Positions 42,648 to 51,786 of a stretch of DNA of 64,000 nucleotides are shown here, one piece after another. The stretch is from an uncultured Acidimicrobiaceae bacterium. Lineage in GTDB: Bacteria > Actinomycetota > Acidimicrobiia > Acidimicrobiales > UBA10347. The notes under the pieces are model-generated. The model saw only the letters and a program-made list of their open reading frames with translations, ran no database searches and was not told the DNA's origin. The DNA lies in contig CAJJAG010000003.1 in assembly GCA_905182135.1 (NCBI GenBank), positions 62,001 to 126,000 on the forward strand, given 5' to 3'. Position 1 is the first letter of the stretch; every line of letters begins with the position of its first letter. The translations under genes and the position numbers were made by a program.

Positions 42648-43661
42648 CTAGGCCAGTGCCGCACCAACTGTGTTGGTGATGAGAGCAGCGACGGTGTACG
42701 GATCAGCGTTTGCCATCGGGCGACGATCCTCGAGGTAGCCCTTCTTGTCGACAGCACACTGCCAAGGGATACGGATCGAAGCACCACGGTCAGACGTGCC
42801 GTAACGGAACTCGGACCAGTGAGCGGTCTCGTGCGCACCGGTAAGGCGGTCTTCCTTACCCATGCCGTAGCCAGCAAGGTGTTCTTCGGGTTTGCCGGGA
42901 GCACCCATTGCTTCAGCAGCAGCGATCAGGGGTTCCCAACCGTCGCGCATTGCCTGGGTCGAGAAGTTGCTGTGCATACCAGCGCCATTCCAGTCGCCTT
43001 TTATTGGCTTGGCCGCAATCGACGCGATCACGCCGTGCTTCTCGCTGAGCACATCGAGCAGGTAGCGAGCGACCCAGAGATGGTCACCGACCTCGACGGT
43101 GCCTGCTGGGCCAATCTGGAATTCCCACTGACCAGGCATGACCTCAGCATTGGTGCCGCTGATCTTGAGCCCAGCTTCCATGCACGCCGTCGTGTGTTCT
43201 TCGACAAGATCGCGATAGGCGACTCGACCGGTGCCGACGCCGCAGTAGTAGGGCCCCTGCGGACCAGGGAACGCATTGTCGGGGAAGCCTGCTGGCCAGC
43301 CGCCAGGCGTCATCAGTGTGTACTCCTGCTCAAGACCAAACCACATGTCCTGAGCATCGCCATAGGCCTCGGCGGCAGCAACGGCAGCAACACGAGTGTT
43401 GGTTGGAAGCGGTGACATGTCCTCGGGGGCATAGGTGTCACACATGACCAGGATGTCGTTGCCACCACGGATTGGGTCAGGACAAACAAACTGTGGTTTC
43501 AGCACCACATCAGAGTTCGCGCCTGGTGCCTGATTCGTGCTCGACCCGTCGTAGCCCCAGATGCCAGGCTCCTTGCCGTCTTCGAGAACCTTAGTCTTGG
43601 AACGAAGCCCTGGGTAAGGGTCCTCGGTGCCATCAATCCAGATGTATTCAGCCCGGTACAT
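42648..43661 (-). CDS. glnII: Type II (eukaryotic-type) glutamine synthetase
   Basis: This enzyme makes glutamine from glutamate, ammonia and ATP. The 337-residue length and sequence fit GSII: YRAEYIWIDGTEDPYPGLRS, then WGYDGSSTNQAPGANSDV, FGLEQEYTLM, GTNAEVMPGQWEFQIGP, HSNFSTQAMR, and KEDRLTGAHETAHWSEFRYG. No adenylylation-site region of GSI type is present. I start at ATG 43659-43661 because AGGAG stands 6 nt upstream; 12 earlier in-frame codons are less likely. It is divergent from a GlnR-like regulator, the arrangement expected for nitrogen control, and it has a strong terminator. Confidence 0.95.
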   Translation of the reverse strand: MYRAEYIWIDGTEDPYPGLRSKTKVLEDGKEPGIWGYDGSSTNQAPGANSDVVLKPQFVCPDPIRGGNDILVMCDTYAPEDMSPLPTNTRVAAVAAAEAYGDAQDMWFGLEQEYTLMTPGGWPAGFPDNAFPGPQGPYYCGVGTGRVAYRDLVEEHTTACMEAGLKISGTNAEVMPGQWEFQIGPAGTVEVGDHLWVARYLLDVLSEKHGVIASIAAKPIKGDWNGAGMHSNFSTQAMRDGWEPLIAAAEAMGAPGKPEEHLAGYGMGKEDRLTGAHETAHWSEFRYGTSDRGASIRIPWQCAVDKKGYLEDRRPMANADPYTVAALITNTVGAALA

Positions 43662-43739
43662 GTTGTCTCCTATCGAGTTAGGCGTGCGCGAGTGCATAGA
43701 GCCGTGCGACGTAAATCCGTACTCTACGGACCGAATGTG

Positions 43740-43750
43740 AACACCGTGTT
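43740..43750. promoter_or_regulatory. Candidate operator between glnII and glnR
   Basis: AACAC-C-GTGTT is a perfect 5-bp inverted repeat with a 1-nt centre. With its flanks (GTGAACACCGTGTTAC, 43737-43752) it contains GTGAAC and GTTAC words reminiscent of GlnR half-sites (GTnAC and GaAAC), although spacing differs from the textbook site. It is roughly midway in the 157-bp divergent gap. Confidence 0.4.
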
Positions 43751-43818
43751 ACAGCATCGCGAGTAGGCGGTCTGTAGCTGCGAGTGAGAGCGCGCCTGCC
43801 GGTAAGGTCACATCTGTT

Positions 43819-44499
43819 GTGCAACCTCTCCTCGTGTACCCGTCCCCTGTGCCTGCAGAGCTGGCACAAGCGCTCGACATGGCAGGCCGCGAATACGTTC
43901 CGATCGCGACCGAATCAGCGGCTGTATCGCAAGAGCCCCCAAACGGCTGGGCTGGGGCGGTCATCGCCGCAGATATAAATGCCGACGGAGCGTGGGCGAT
44001 GTGCCGGGCACTGCGCAAGACCGATGACCCGCTGGCTCTCGTGGTGCTCATCAACGGACGCCAACTCGATGACTTGGCCGACCGCGACGATCTGTACGAC
44101 GACTTCTGCATCACGCCATTTCATCCACGCGAGCTCGATCGTCGGATCACCCACACCTTGTTTGCTTCCGGCGTCGGAGACGCACCGGGCCAGCTCATCA
44201 CCTACAAGGACCTCGTCCTCAACGTCGACACCTACCAGGCAGCCATCGCCGGGACGTCACTTGATCTGACGCACATGGAATATGAGCTGCTCAAGTTCCT
44301 GGCTGCAAGCCCAGGGCGCGTCTTCACCCGAGAAATCTTGCTGAGCCGAGTCTGGGGTTATGACTACTTCGGTGGCGCTCGCACGGTCGACGTGCATGTC
44401 CGGCGACTGCGTTCGAAACTCGGCGACCAACACGCCTCGATGATCCAGACCGTCCGATCGGTCGGCTACAGCCTCGGCACGTCGAGCTGGTCCGCCTGA
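43819..44499 (+). CDS. glnR: GlnR-like orphan response regulator
   Basis: A 226-residue OmpR-class regulator with a degenerate receiver domain (QPLLVYPSPVPAELAQALDM; no clear phospho-Asp pocket) and a winged-helix DNA-binding domain: LTHMEYELLKFLAASPGRVF, LLSRVWGYDYFGGARTVDVH and VRRLRSKLG, then IQTVRSVGYSLG. These match GlnR, the actinobacterial nitrogen regulator that works without a cognate kinase. Divergent placement from glnII supports the call. GTG start. Confidence 0.85.
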   Translation: MQPLLVYPSPVPAELAQALDMAGREYVPIATESAAVSQEPPNGWAGAVIAADINADGAWAMCRALRKTDDPLALVVLINGRQLDDLADRDDLYDDFCITPFHPRELDRRITHTLFASGVGDAPGQLITYKDLVLNVDTYQAAIAGTSLDLTHMEYELLKFLAASPGRVFTREILLSRVWGYDYFGGARTVDVHVRRLRSKLGDQHASMIQTVRSVGYSLGTSSWSA

Positions 44500-44566
44500 A
44501 GCGCCGCCGGTCGAACCCAAAACACCAGGAGATTCTCGGGGACCATGGAAGAACTAGCTCGAACTA

Positions 44567-45193
44567 CTAACTACCGCCAGGGGCCCACAGGGTTGCCTTG
44601 GTATCGGCTTCGTAACTTTCAGCAATTACCTCGACCGGGGCATCGATAGCCGCATGGTCGCGCAGCATCTCAACTCCCGAAGGAAGTTCTGCTTCGGGTG
44701 ACCATGTCTCCGGCTCCCACAGGCTTGCGCGCCGGAATGCCTTGGCGCAGTGCATGTAGGCCTCTTGGACCGTCACCGCAACCACGACCTTGGCCGGTCG
44801 CCCGCCTAGCGGCAACTGCTCGCCTAACTCGGGATCGGTCAAGAGTTCTGCAGTGCCATTGATCCGCAGCGTCTCGTTCAGCCCAGGGATCATGAACAGC
44901 ATGGCAACACTTGAATTACAGACGACGTTTTCGAACGAATCCAATCGGTTATTGCCAGATGAGTCGGCCCATCCGACGCGGCCATCGAGAAGAACCCTGG
45001 CGAAACCAGGTTCGCCACCCTTAGGTGAACCGTCAACAACACCGTTCTCGTCGGCTGTCGACAGCACCATAAATGGCGACTTGGCGAGAAAGTCCACACA
45101 GTGATGATCGAGTTTGTGGATCACCTTGTCGACCGCACCACCTTTGGCTTCGCGATAGATCGTGCGCAGGTCGTCTCTACTGGTCAAGGCCAT
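44567..45193 (-). CDS. Pyridoxamine-5'-phosphate-oxidase-fold flavin protein
   Basis: A split-barrel flavoprotein of about 208 residues: FLAKSPFMVLSTADENGVVD, SPKGGEPGFARVL, GNNRLDSFENVVCNSSVAML, IPGLNETLRINGTAELLTDP and VTVQEAYMHCAKAFRRASLW. This matches the MSMEG_1061/PPOX-class family with F420- or FMN-dependent members. I use ATG 45191-45193 (MALTSRDDLRTIY); the frame opens from a TTG at 45271. Substrate unknown. Confidence 0.82.
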   Translation of the reverse strand: MALTSRDDLRTIYREAKGGAVDKVIHKLDHHCVDFLAKSPFMVLSTADENGVVDGSPKGGEPGFARVLLDGRVGWADSSGNNRLDSFENVVCNSSVAMLFMIPGLNETLRINGTAELLTDPELGEQLPLGGRPAKVVVAVTVQEAYMHCAKAFRRASLWEPETWSPEAELPSGVEMLRDHAAIDAPVEVIAESYEADTKATLWAPGGS

Positions 45194-45406
45194 CAGCCGA
45201 GAGTAGACGACACCTTCGTTCTCTACCACTGGTAGTGCAAACAGCGCTGCGCGTTTCCCACCGAACACCAAACTATGGCTGGTCCGAGCACACGAGCATC
45301 TTGATCGTCGACCGCTCGCCGCCGTCTGACAAAGCAGTCGTGTCGACCATTGTTTGATTCAACCGACGGGTCTTGCGTACATCGAGCTGTGCAATCCCGA
45401 AGCGAC

Positions 45407-46603
45407 CTAGCCAGTGCGCGGAAACGACGGTGACACGGCCACCGCAATTGCAGCGGCACACATGGCCACGCCAGCAACAACAAGCCACATCGTCTGATAG
45501 CCCCAACGGTCGATGATCCCGCCGGTGATCACTGGCGCCGAAAACACTCCGACGTAAACGCCCATCTGCGTCATTCCCGTCGCTGCCCCAGCACTACGCG
45601 GGTTGGCATTCACTATCGCGAAGTTCGTAAAAACGGGCCAGATCCAACCACCGGCAAACGCCAACACTGTCGCTCCCGCATGAAGCGGCGCCACCCGCGC
45701 CGACAACAGGACGAAACCAACAATGCCGATGAGGTAAAGCTGAGCAGCCATACGGAACGGTGGTGCTTTGCTTGCATCCACGCGAGCTCCCGCTGCCAGT
45801 CGAAACAGAATGCCCATACCGGCGGCCAGGCCTAAGAACAGACCAGCGGCCCCTTCAGAGAGGCCAGCGTCAACCCCCGATGAAACGGTCCACGCATTGA
45901 TCGCTCCGGAGCTGAACGCAAACAACATGCTGACCGCGGTCGCCGCTGCAAGTGCCCGAGATGTCGACTCGACGACCGAAACTTTGCTAGCCGCCGTGAT
46001 TGGCCGGTCGATGATGAAAGCTCGGACGCAAGCAAAGCCAACAAGCCCCACCAGAGCGCCCATGGCATATGCCCATCGCCATCCGAGAGTTAAAGCAACC
46101 GCAGGAACAGCCAAACCGCCGAGCATCGCTGCCGCCGGCATCGCTGACTGCTTCGTTGCGACCGCAAGGCCAAGCCGCGGCAGCTCGGCCTGGGACAAAG
46201 CCAGGTTGACGGCTGTCTGCACACCTGAGTTCACAACCCCTGCGAGCGCCAGTGCCACGAGCATCCAACCAAAGGAAGGCACGACAAACGCGATGGAGAG
46301 TTGCACCGCAGCGGCCCCGACGAGGCCGTAAGACAACTGGCGCCGCGGCCCGAGGCGCTGCGCCAATCGCCCGCCCGCTACCGAGGTAAGCGCCGCAGCC
46401 AGGAAGAACGTGCCGAGCGCCCATCCGTAGCTTCCCTCAGAAACCCCAAAATCGTCGCTTGCCTGGACCGCCAACGATCCGGCTGCAAGACCAGGGAACA
46501 CAACCGAAACAGTTGATAAGGCAGCGGTCGCAACGACCGCCACGTCATGGTGTGCCACTCTCGCTTCGTCGAACCCCACAGAAGGCTCGACGCTGATGGG
46601 CAC
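45407..46603 (-). CDS. MFS transporter
   Basis: A 398-residue twelve-helix permease. It has the MFS loop motif GGRLAQRLGPRRQLSYGLVG between helices 2 and 3 and FRLAAGARVDASKAPPFRMA between helices 8 and 9. There is no periplasmic binding partner. Substrate unknown; it is 9 bp downstream of the peptidase-C26-type amidase gene and probably co-transcribed, so a gamma-glutamyl or related amine compound is conceivable. GC-rich, complete. Confidence 0.87.
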   Translation of the reverse strand: MPISVEPSVGFDEARVAHHDVAVVATAALSTVSVVFPGLAAGSLAVQASDDFGVSEGSYGWALGTFFLAAALTSVAGGRLAQRLGPRRQLSYGLVGAAAVQLSIAFVVPSFGWMLVALALAGVVNSGVQTAVNLALSQAELPRLGLAVATKQSAMPAAAMLGGLAVPAVALTLGWRWAYAMGALVGLVGFACVRAFIIDRPITAASKVSVVESTSRALAAATAVSMLFAFSSGAINAWTVSSGVDAGLSEGAAGLFLGLAAGMGILFRLAAGARVDASKAPPFRMAAQLYLIGIVGFVLLSARVAPLHAGATVLAFAGGWIWPVFTNFAIVNANPRSAGAATGMTQMGVYVGVFSAPVITGGIIDRWGYQTMWLVVAGVAMCAAAIAVAVSPSFPRTG

Positions 46604-46612
46604 GGAGAGAAC

Positions 46613-47320
46613 TTAGTTGGCGCCAGCGCAGTCGACCAACCAGCGAAAGATCGGATCGGTCGCCGCGGTCGTGAGCATCTCGGGATGCCACTGGACAGCG
46701 ACGATGGGCAGCTCACGATGTTCAACACCCTCGACACCGCCATCTTCGGTGGTCGCCGTGACCTGCAGGTCAGCGCCAACCGTGGCAACACTCTGATGAT
46801 GCAACGAATTCACCGGCTTGGTCGCTCCATACAAGTCCGAAAGCACCGAACCGGCCTCAAGAGTAACGACGTGCTGTTCTACGGTGCCCGGCTGCTCAAT
46901 AAACGCATGCTCGGGAACATGCTGGTGCAGCGTGCCCCCTGCATGCACATTGACAAGCTGCAAACCACGACAGATCCCAAGCGTCGGGACCTTCTGAGCA
47001 GCGGCTCGGCTAAGCAGAGCCAGTTCATAATCGTCTCGAGTGGGTTCGGGCAGCTGGGTATGGTCGCCGAGCTCCGCTCCGTAGCGGCCCGGGGCGATAT
47101 CGTCGCCGCCGGTCAGCAGCAGCCCGTCGAGTTTGTCGACCGCGTCGCGAGGATCAAGCTCAAGTGGCAGAAAGACAGGAATGCCACCGGCAGCGATCAC
47201 TGCCCGGGAATAGTCGGCATAGAAAATATCGACAGGTGAGTCTCCAAGCACGTCAAGGTTCCCCACGATGTCACGGCCGTAAAGACGGCCACCCGTCAAA
47301 CCGATCAAGGGACGAACCAT
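46613..47320 (-). CDS. Gamma-glutamyl-gamma-aminobutyrate hydrolase-type class I glutamine amidotransferase (PuuD-like, C26)
   Basis: A 235-residue peptidase C26 protein. The nucleophile Cys117 is in VPTLGICRGLQLVNVHAGGT, GLLLTGGDDIAPGRYG is the oxyanion region, HHQSVATVG follows, and the catalytic His lies in VAVQWHPEML. PuuD homologues cleave gamma-glutamyl-GABA in putrescine use; actinobacterial paralogues act on other gamma-glutamyl amides. An MFS permease follows within 10 bp. Substrate inferred only. Confidence 0.87.
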   Translation of the reverse strand: MVRPLIGLTGGRLYGRDIVGNLDVLGDSPVDIFYADYSRAVIAAGGIPVFLPLELDPRDAVDKLDGLLLTGGDDIAPGRYGAELGDHTQLPEPTRDDYELALLSRAAAQKVPTLGICRGLQLVNVHAGGTLHQHVPEHAFIEQPGTVEQHVVTLEAGSVLSDLYGATKPVNSLHHQSVATVGADLQVTATTEDGGVEGVEHRELPIVAVQWHPEMLTTAATDPIFRWLVDCAGAN

Positions 47321-47397
47321 GCGGTCACTCTAGGGCGCACGCAACATGTGTGATCACGTGTTGTGCGAGGCACCCTCGGGCAAGTACAAACAAGGGC

Positions 47398-48564
47398 ATG
47401 AACCGCGATCATGAAGACCTCGATGTCATTCGATCCGAAGTCCGCCGCCTGTGCGACAAGTACGGCAACGAGTACTGGCGCAGCCTGGAACCCAGCACCT
47501 ACCCCGAAGAGTTCGTCACCGAACTAACAGCGCAAGGTTGGCTCGGTGCACTGATCCCGACCGAATACGGTGGCGGAAGTCTGAGCCTGGGTGGGGCATC
47601 GGTCATCCTCGAAGAGATCTCGGCCAGCGGCGGCAACCCCAGCGCCTGCCATGCCCAGATGTATGTCATGGGCACAGTTCTTCGCCATGGCAGCGACGAG
47701 CAGAAGAAGGAGTACCTGCCCAAGGTCGCCGACGGCACCCTGCGGCTGCAGGCCTTTGGTGTGACCGAACCTGCCGCCGGTTCGAACACCACCATGATCA
47801 AAACCAAAGCCGAGCGCGACGGCGATATGTACAAGATTAACGGCCAGAAGATCTGGACGTCACGAGCCGAATACTCAGACCTAATGGTGCTACTTGCCCG
47901 CACCACCCCTATCGACGAAGTCGAAGATCGCTTGCAGGGCCTGTCAACTTTTCTGGTGGAAATGCGAAAGCCTGACGGCTCGCTCATCGACGGGCTCACG
48001 ATCAACCCCATCCAAACAATGATGAATCATTCGACGACCGAGGTCTTCTTTGACAATGTAGAGATCCCGACAAGCGCCTTGATCGGCGAAGAAGGCAACG
48101 GCTTCCGCCAGATCCTAGGTGGCATGAATGCCGAGCGCATCCTGATCGCCAGTGAGTGCATCGGCGACGGCAAATTCTTCCTTGAGCGAGCATCGGCGTA
48201 CGCCAACGAGCGCATCGTTTTCGACCGTCCAATCGGCATGAACCAGGGAGTCCAGTTCCCACTGGCCAAGGCCCAGATCCACCTAGAAGCCGCTGACCTG
48301 ATGCGCTGGAAAGCCTGCGACTTGTACGACGCCGGCAAATCCTGTGGCGCCGAGGCCAACATGTCCAAGTTCCTGGCCAGCAACGCATCATGGGAAGCCG
48401 GCAACGCGGCAATGGACACACACGGCGGTTTTGGTTTCGCGGCCGAATACGACATCGAACGCAAGCTTCGCGAGACCCGGCTCTACCAAGTTGCACCAAT
48501 CAACAACAATCTGATCCTGGCCTTTGTTGGCCAGAAACGTTTGGGTCTCCCCAAGAGCTACTAG
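47398..48564 (+). CDS. Acyl-CoA dehydrogenase
   Basis: A 388-residue flavoenzyme introducing an alpha-beta double bond in an acyl-CoA. PTEYGGGSLSLGGASVILEE, AFGVTEPAAGSNTTMIKTKA, YKINGQKIWTSRAEYSDLMV (FAD), and FGFAAEYDIERKLRETRLYQ with APINNNLILAF near the C-terminus. I start at ATG 47398 (MNRDHEDLDVIRSEVRRLCD); upstream in-frame residues are not family-like. Substrate chain length unknown. Confidence 0.92.
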   Translation: MNRDHEDLDVIRSEVRRLCDKYGNEYWRSLEPSTYPEEFVTELTAQGWLGALIPTEYGGGSLSLGGASVILEEISASGGNPSACHAQMYVMGTVLRHGSDEQKKEYLPKVADGTLRLQAFGVTEPAAGSNTTMIKTKAERDGDMYKINGQKIWTSRAEYSDLMVLLARTTPIDEVEDRLQGLSTFLVEMRKPDGSLIDGLTINPIQTMMNHSTTEVFFDNVEIPTSALIGEEGNGFRQILGGMNAERILIASECIGDGKFFLERASAYANERIVFDRPIGMNQGVQFPLAKAQIHLEAADLMRWKACDLYDAGKSCGAEANMSKFLASNASWEAGNAAMDTHGGFGFAAEYDIERKLRETRLYQVAPINNNLILAFVGQKRLGLPKSY

Positions 48565-48889
48565 CCGCATTTTTGGTTCCCCGTGGACCGAATAGTTCGT
48601 CAAGAGCTACCGGCCCAAGATCTGTTGAATGGACGTGCTGTACGGTGCGCGATAACGACGTTGTCTCGTGATGTTCTGGCGTTGAGCCCTCTTGAGAGAA
48701 TCATCCAGTCTGTTGGTGCCACCATCCTCGTTCAGCTGCGTGGCATTGCCATTGGGACCGGTGAGGCCGACCATCGAAATGTCGTGATCCATCCCAACGA
48801 CCGAACAACGACCGAACCACGATCCGCAACGCTCAAGCCCACACCCAGCTTCTTGAGGCGAGCCACTGAGTCGGTGATAGAACTCCTGC
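48565..48889. other. Gap without a convincing gene
   Basis: About 325 bp between the acyl-CoA dehydrogenase stop and the AsnC-type gene. Short frames on both strands have no recognised family. It should contain the promoter of the small regulator-like gene. Confidence 0.35.
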
Positions 48890-49174
48890 ATGGGAATTAC
48901 CGCCATCGTCCTGATCGAAGCCGAGCCTGACGCCATTGCGGAACTTGGCCCGCGCCTTACCGAAATCGATGGTGTTGCCGAGGCCCATTCAGTCGCCGGC
49001 GGCGACACCGACCTTGTGGTCATCGTCAAGGTGACCGACCATGAGTCGATTGCTCGCGTGATCACCGAACACATCGCCAAGCTCGACGGCATCAAGTCGA
49101 CGAGCACGATGATCGCGTTTCGGTCATATTCGGCCGAAGTTATGGACGCCGCCTTCGACGGCTTCGGCGACTAA
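48890..49174 (+). CDS. Stand-alone Lrp/AsnC ligand-binding (RAM) domain protein
   Basis: A 94-residue protein made only of the alpha-beta RAM domain: MGITAIVLIEAEPDAIAELG, VAEAHSVAGGDTDLVVIVKV, and DGIKSTSTMIAFRSYS. There is no HTH. Such proteins bind amino acids and form dimers or rings, and may modulate full-length Lrp-type regulators. ATG start; GAACTCCTGC upstream gives no strong ribosome binding site. Confidence 0.85.
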   Translation: MGITAIVLIEAEPDAIAELGPRLTEIDGVAEAHSVAGGDTDLVVIVKVTDHESIARVITEHIAKLDGIKSTSTMIAFRSYSAEVMDAAFDGFGD

Positions 49175-49481
49175 ACCAGCTATTAATCCCATATTTAGCG
49201 CCCGCAATAAGAGCGATATCGGCACTACCTCAGCATTGATGAGACGGGCTCCGAGCAGCTGAAGCCCATAAATAGGCTGCGCCGAATGTGGCATCGCGGA
49301 CTGCCGTACTGTCAGCGACGAGCCGGTATGCCACGAAAGTTCCCTTCACCATGACCGACGCCTTCGGATCGAAGTACGCCACCGGTAAGACAGGCCACGG
49401 GATGAATGGAACAACTCACCAGTAACATCTGTTATTGGCTTTGCGGCACTGTTCAGTCGTGCCAGCCGGAATTGAGAGCAC
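49175..49481. other. Gap without a convincing gene
   Basis: About 305 bp. One short plus-strand frame, 49351-49425, starts MTDAFGSKYATGKTGHGMNG and encodes 24 residues with polar composition, but has no ribosome binding site. The promoter of the glycosyltransferase cassette presumably lies here. Confidence 0.35.
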
Positions 49482-50900
49482 ATGCCTACATCACCACGGC
49501 CAGAGTCCGCTAAAGGTCGGCCCAGACCAAACGCACCACTTCGCATCGCGCTCCTGACGTACCGGGGGAAAGAGCACTGCGGCGGGCAAGGTGTGTACAC
49601 CCGCTACATCGCTCGGTCACTGACCGACTTGGGTCACCATGTCGAAGTCTTCAGCGGCAACCCGTACCCCGACGTCGACGACGACATCAAGCTGCACAAG
49701 CTGCCGAGCCTGGACATCTGGAATGACACCTATCCAGGTCGCATGCCAGCGTTCTGGGAAGTCAAGAGTCTGCCAGACTTTGCCGAAACGATGGGCCACT
49801 GCATAGGCACCTTCAGCGAACCAATGTCATTCAGCTGGCGTGTTTATGACGCGCTCAAAGACCGAATGGACGATTTCGACTTGATCCATGACAACCAGAC
49901 GCTTGGTTGGGGAATCCTGAAGTTGCAGCAAGACGGCTTACCGGTCCTCGAAACGATTCACCATCCAATCACTGTCGACCGCAAGCTGGAGATCGAACAC
50001 AGCCGTTCCAAAGTCGAAGAGTTCGGCAAACGTCGCTGGTACGCCTTCACCAAGATGCAAACCAAGGTCGCCCGCCGCATGTTGCGGGTCATGACCGTCA
50101 GCGAGTCATCACTGGGCGACATCTGCAATGACCACCGGGTTAGTCCTGATCGCATCCATGTCGTCCCAGTCGGCGTCGACCCTGACCTGTTTAAGCCTCT
50201 ACCCGACGTGTCCCGTGTTCCTGGCCGCATCGTCACGACCGCAAGCGCCGACGTTGTACTCAAGGGTCTGCACTATTTACTTGAGGCGCTCGCCAAGCTA
50301 CGTGCCGAGAGCGAAGACGCCCACCTGGTCATCATTGGTAAGCCCAAAGATGGCGGGAAGGCCATGGACACAATTGCTCGTCTCGGCCTCGAAGGCCATG
50401 TCGAGTGGATCAGCGGCGTCCCGGACCAGCGCATCGTCGAGCTCTACAGCGAGTGCGCCGTTGCATGTGTCCCCTCATTGTACGAAGGGTTCTCACTGCC
50501 TGCCATCGAAGCCATGTCTTCGGCTGCGCCACTGGTAGTCACAACCGGAGGCGCTCTTCCTGAGGTCGTTGGAGACCACGGCGTTGGGGCCCTGCTCGTA
50601 GACCCCGGTGATTCCGATGCTCTTGCTGCAGCCCTCGGCCGGCTACTCGACGATGCCGAATACGCCCAGCAGCTGGGCGACAATGCCCGGGCACGCGTAC
50701 TCGAAAACTGGAGCTGGCACCACACAGCACTGCGCACCGTCGAGCAATACGAGCTCTTGCTCGACGAGTACTACGCAACACCTCGATCTAAGTTCGCTCG
50801 CCCGTTCGAACGCCGAGGAGAACTTCCCGAGGGTGCTGTTCGAGCCCAGAAGCTCGCCGCCGAAGCCCGCACCCGCACTAGCCAAGGCACGCAAGAATGA
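49482..50900 (+). CDS. GT4-family glycosyltransferase
   Basis: A 472-residue GT-B retaining glycosyltransferase. The N-terminal GGQGVYTRYIARSLTDLGHH binds acceptor and donor, the C-terminal domain has PVGVDPDLFKPLPDVSRVPG, VVLKGLHYLLEALAKLR and VIIGKPKDGGKAMD, and the nucleotide-sugar motif is VPSLYEGFSLPAIEAMSSAA. Probably cytosolic, adding a sugar to a lipid or secondary metabolite. First gene of a three-gene cassette; its TGA overlaps an ATG of a 32-codon ORF (50897-50995) that may serve for coupling to the methyltransferase. Confidence 0.9.
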   Translation: MPTSPRPESAKGRPRPNAPLRIALLTYRGKEHCGGQGVYTRYIARSLTDLGHHVEVFSGNPYPDVDDDIKLHKLPSLDIWNDTYPGRMPAFWEVKSLPDFAETMGHCIGTFSEPMSFSWRVYDALKDRMDDFDLIHDNQTLGWGILKLQQDGLPVLETIHHPITVDRKLEIEHSRSKVEEFGKRRWYAFTKMQTKVARRMLRVMTVSESSLGDICNDHRVSPDRIHVVPVGVDPDLFKPLPDVSRVPGRIVTTASADVVLKGLHYLLEALAKLRAESEDAHLVIIGKPKDGGKAMDTIARLGLEGHVEWISGVPDQRIVELYSECAVACVPSLYEGFSLPAIEAMSSAAPLVVTTGGALPEVVGDHGVGALLVDPGDSDALAAALGRLLDDAEYAQQLGDNARARVLENWSWHHTALRTVEQYELLLDEYYATPRSKFARPFERRGELPEGAVRAQKLAAEARTRTSQGTQE

Positions 50901-50997
50901 CGCGTTTCGCACGACCGATGCACAAGCCCCGGGATGTCAAACCGAAACCCTTCCATGCCAATGCCACAAGGGCGAACGAACAGAACCCGGTGTAATT

Positions 50998-51786
50998 GTG
51001 CTCACCGTTGACTATGACCGGCTAGGCCTAGAAGCGGGCCACGAACTTCTTGACCTTGGCTGCGGCTTCGGTCGTCATGCCTTTGAGGCTGCCCGTCGCG
51101 GTGCCCACGTCACCGCCTGCGATATGGCCGTTCCCGAGCTTGTCGATGTGCGCAACACCTTTGGCGCTATGCACGACGCAGGCGAACTCGACGACTCAGT
51201 ACGTTGCGCTCAAATCGCCGGAGACGCTACTCGCCTTCCGTTCGGCGACAACACCTTCGACCGCATCATCGCCAGTGAGGTCCTGGAACACATCCCCAGC
51301 GACATCGACGCGCTGGCCGAATTGACCCGAGTACTCAAGCCAGGCGGCGTCATCGCTGCGACAGTGCCGACGTTCTTACCTGAACGCATTTGCTGGGCAA
51401 TCAACAGCGACTACCACGCACCCGCGAGTGTCGGCGGGCACCTCCGTATCTATACCCGCGGCGAGATGCGAGCCAAAATGGCTGGTGTTGGCCTACAGCC
51501 AATCGACGCACATCAGACCCACGGACTCCATAGTCCATACTGGTGGCTCAAGTGCGCGGTTGGGATCGAAAACAACGAACACCGTCTAGTCAAGAAGTAT
51601 CACGATCTGTTGGTGTGGGAAATCACTAACCAACCAAAAATTCTGCAATGGGCTGGCAAGATCCTGGACCCGCTGATTGGCAAGAGCACCATCGTCTATG
51701 CCGAAAAGGTCGCCCTTTCAGTATCCACAGGCGTTGACATCGCAGGCGTTGCAATCACAGCCCTCGAAAAATCTAATGCGACCTGA
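50998..51786 (+). CDS. Class I SAM-dependent methyltransferase
   Basis: A 262-residue methyltransferase. SAM motif I is ELLDLGCGFGRHAFEAARRG, followed by VTACDMAVPELVDV, GDATRLPFGDNTFDRIIASE and VLEHIPSDIDALAELTRVLK, then PGGVIAATVPTFLPERICWA. GTG 50998 (MLTVDYDRLG) fits the family start. The frame is open far upstream but overlaps the glycosyltransferase in an unrelated frame. Overlaps the next gene by 11 bp. Acceptor unknown; the cassette suggests a glycosylated, terpenoid-like compound. Confidence 0.82.
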   Translation: MLTVDYDRLGLEAGHELLDLGCGFGRHAFEAARRGAHVTACDMAVPELVDVRNTFGAMHDAGELDDSVRCAQIAGDATRLPFGDNTFDRIIASEVLEHIPSDIDALAELTRVLKPGGVIAATVPTFLPERICWAINSDYHAPASVGGHLRIYTRGEMRAKMAGVGLQPIDAHQTHGLHSPYWWLKCAVGIENNEHRLVKKYHDLLVWEITNQPKILQWAGKILDPLIGKSTIVYAEKVALSVSTGVDIAGVAITALEKSNAT

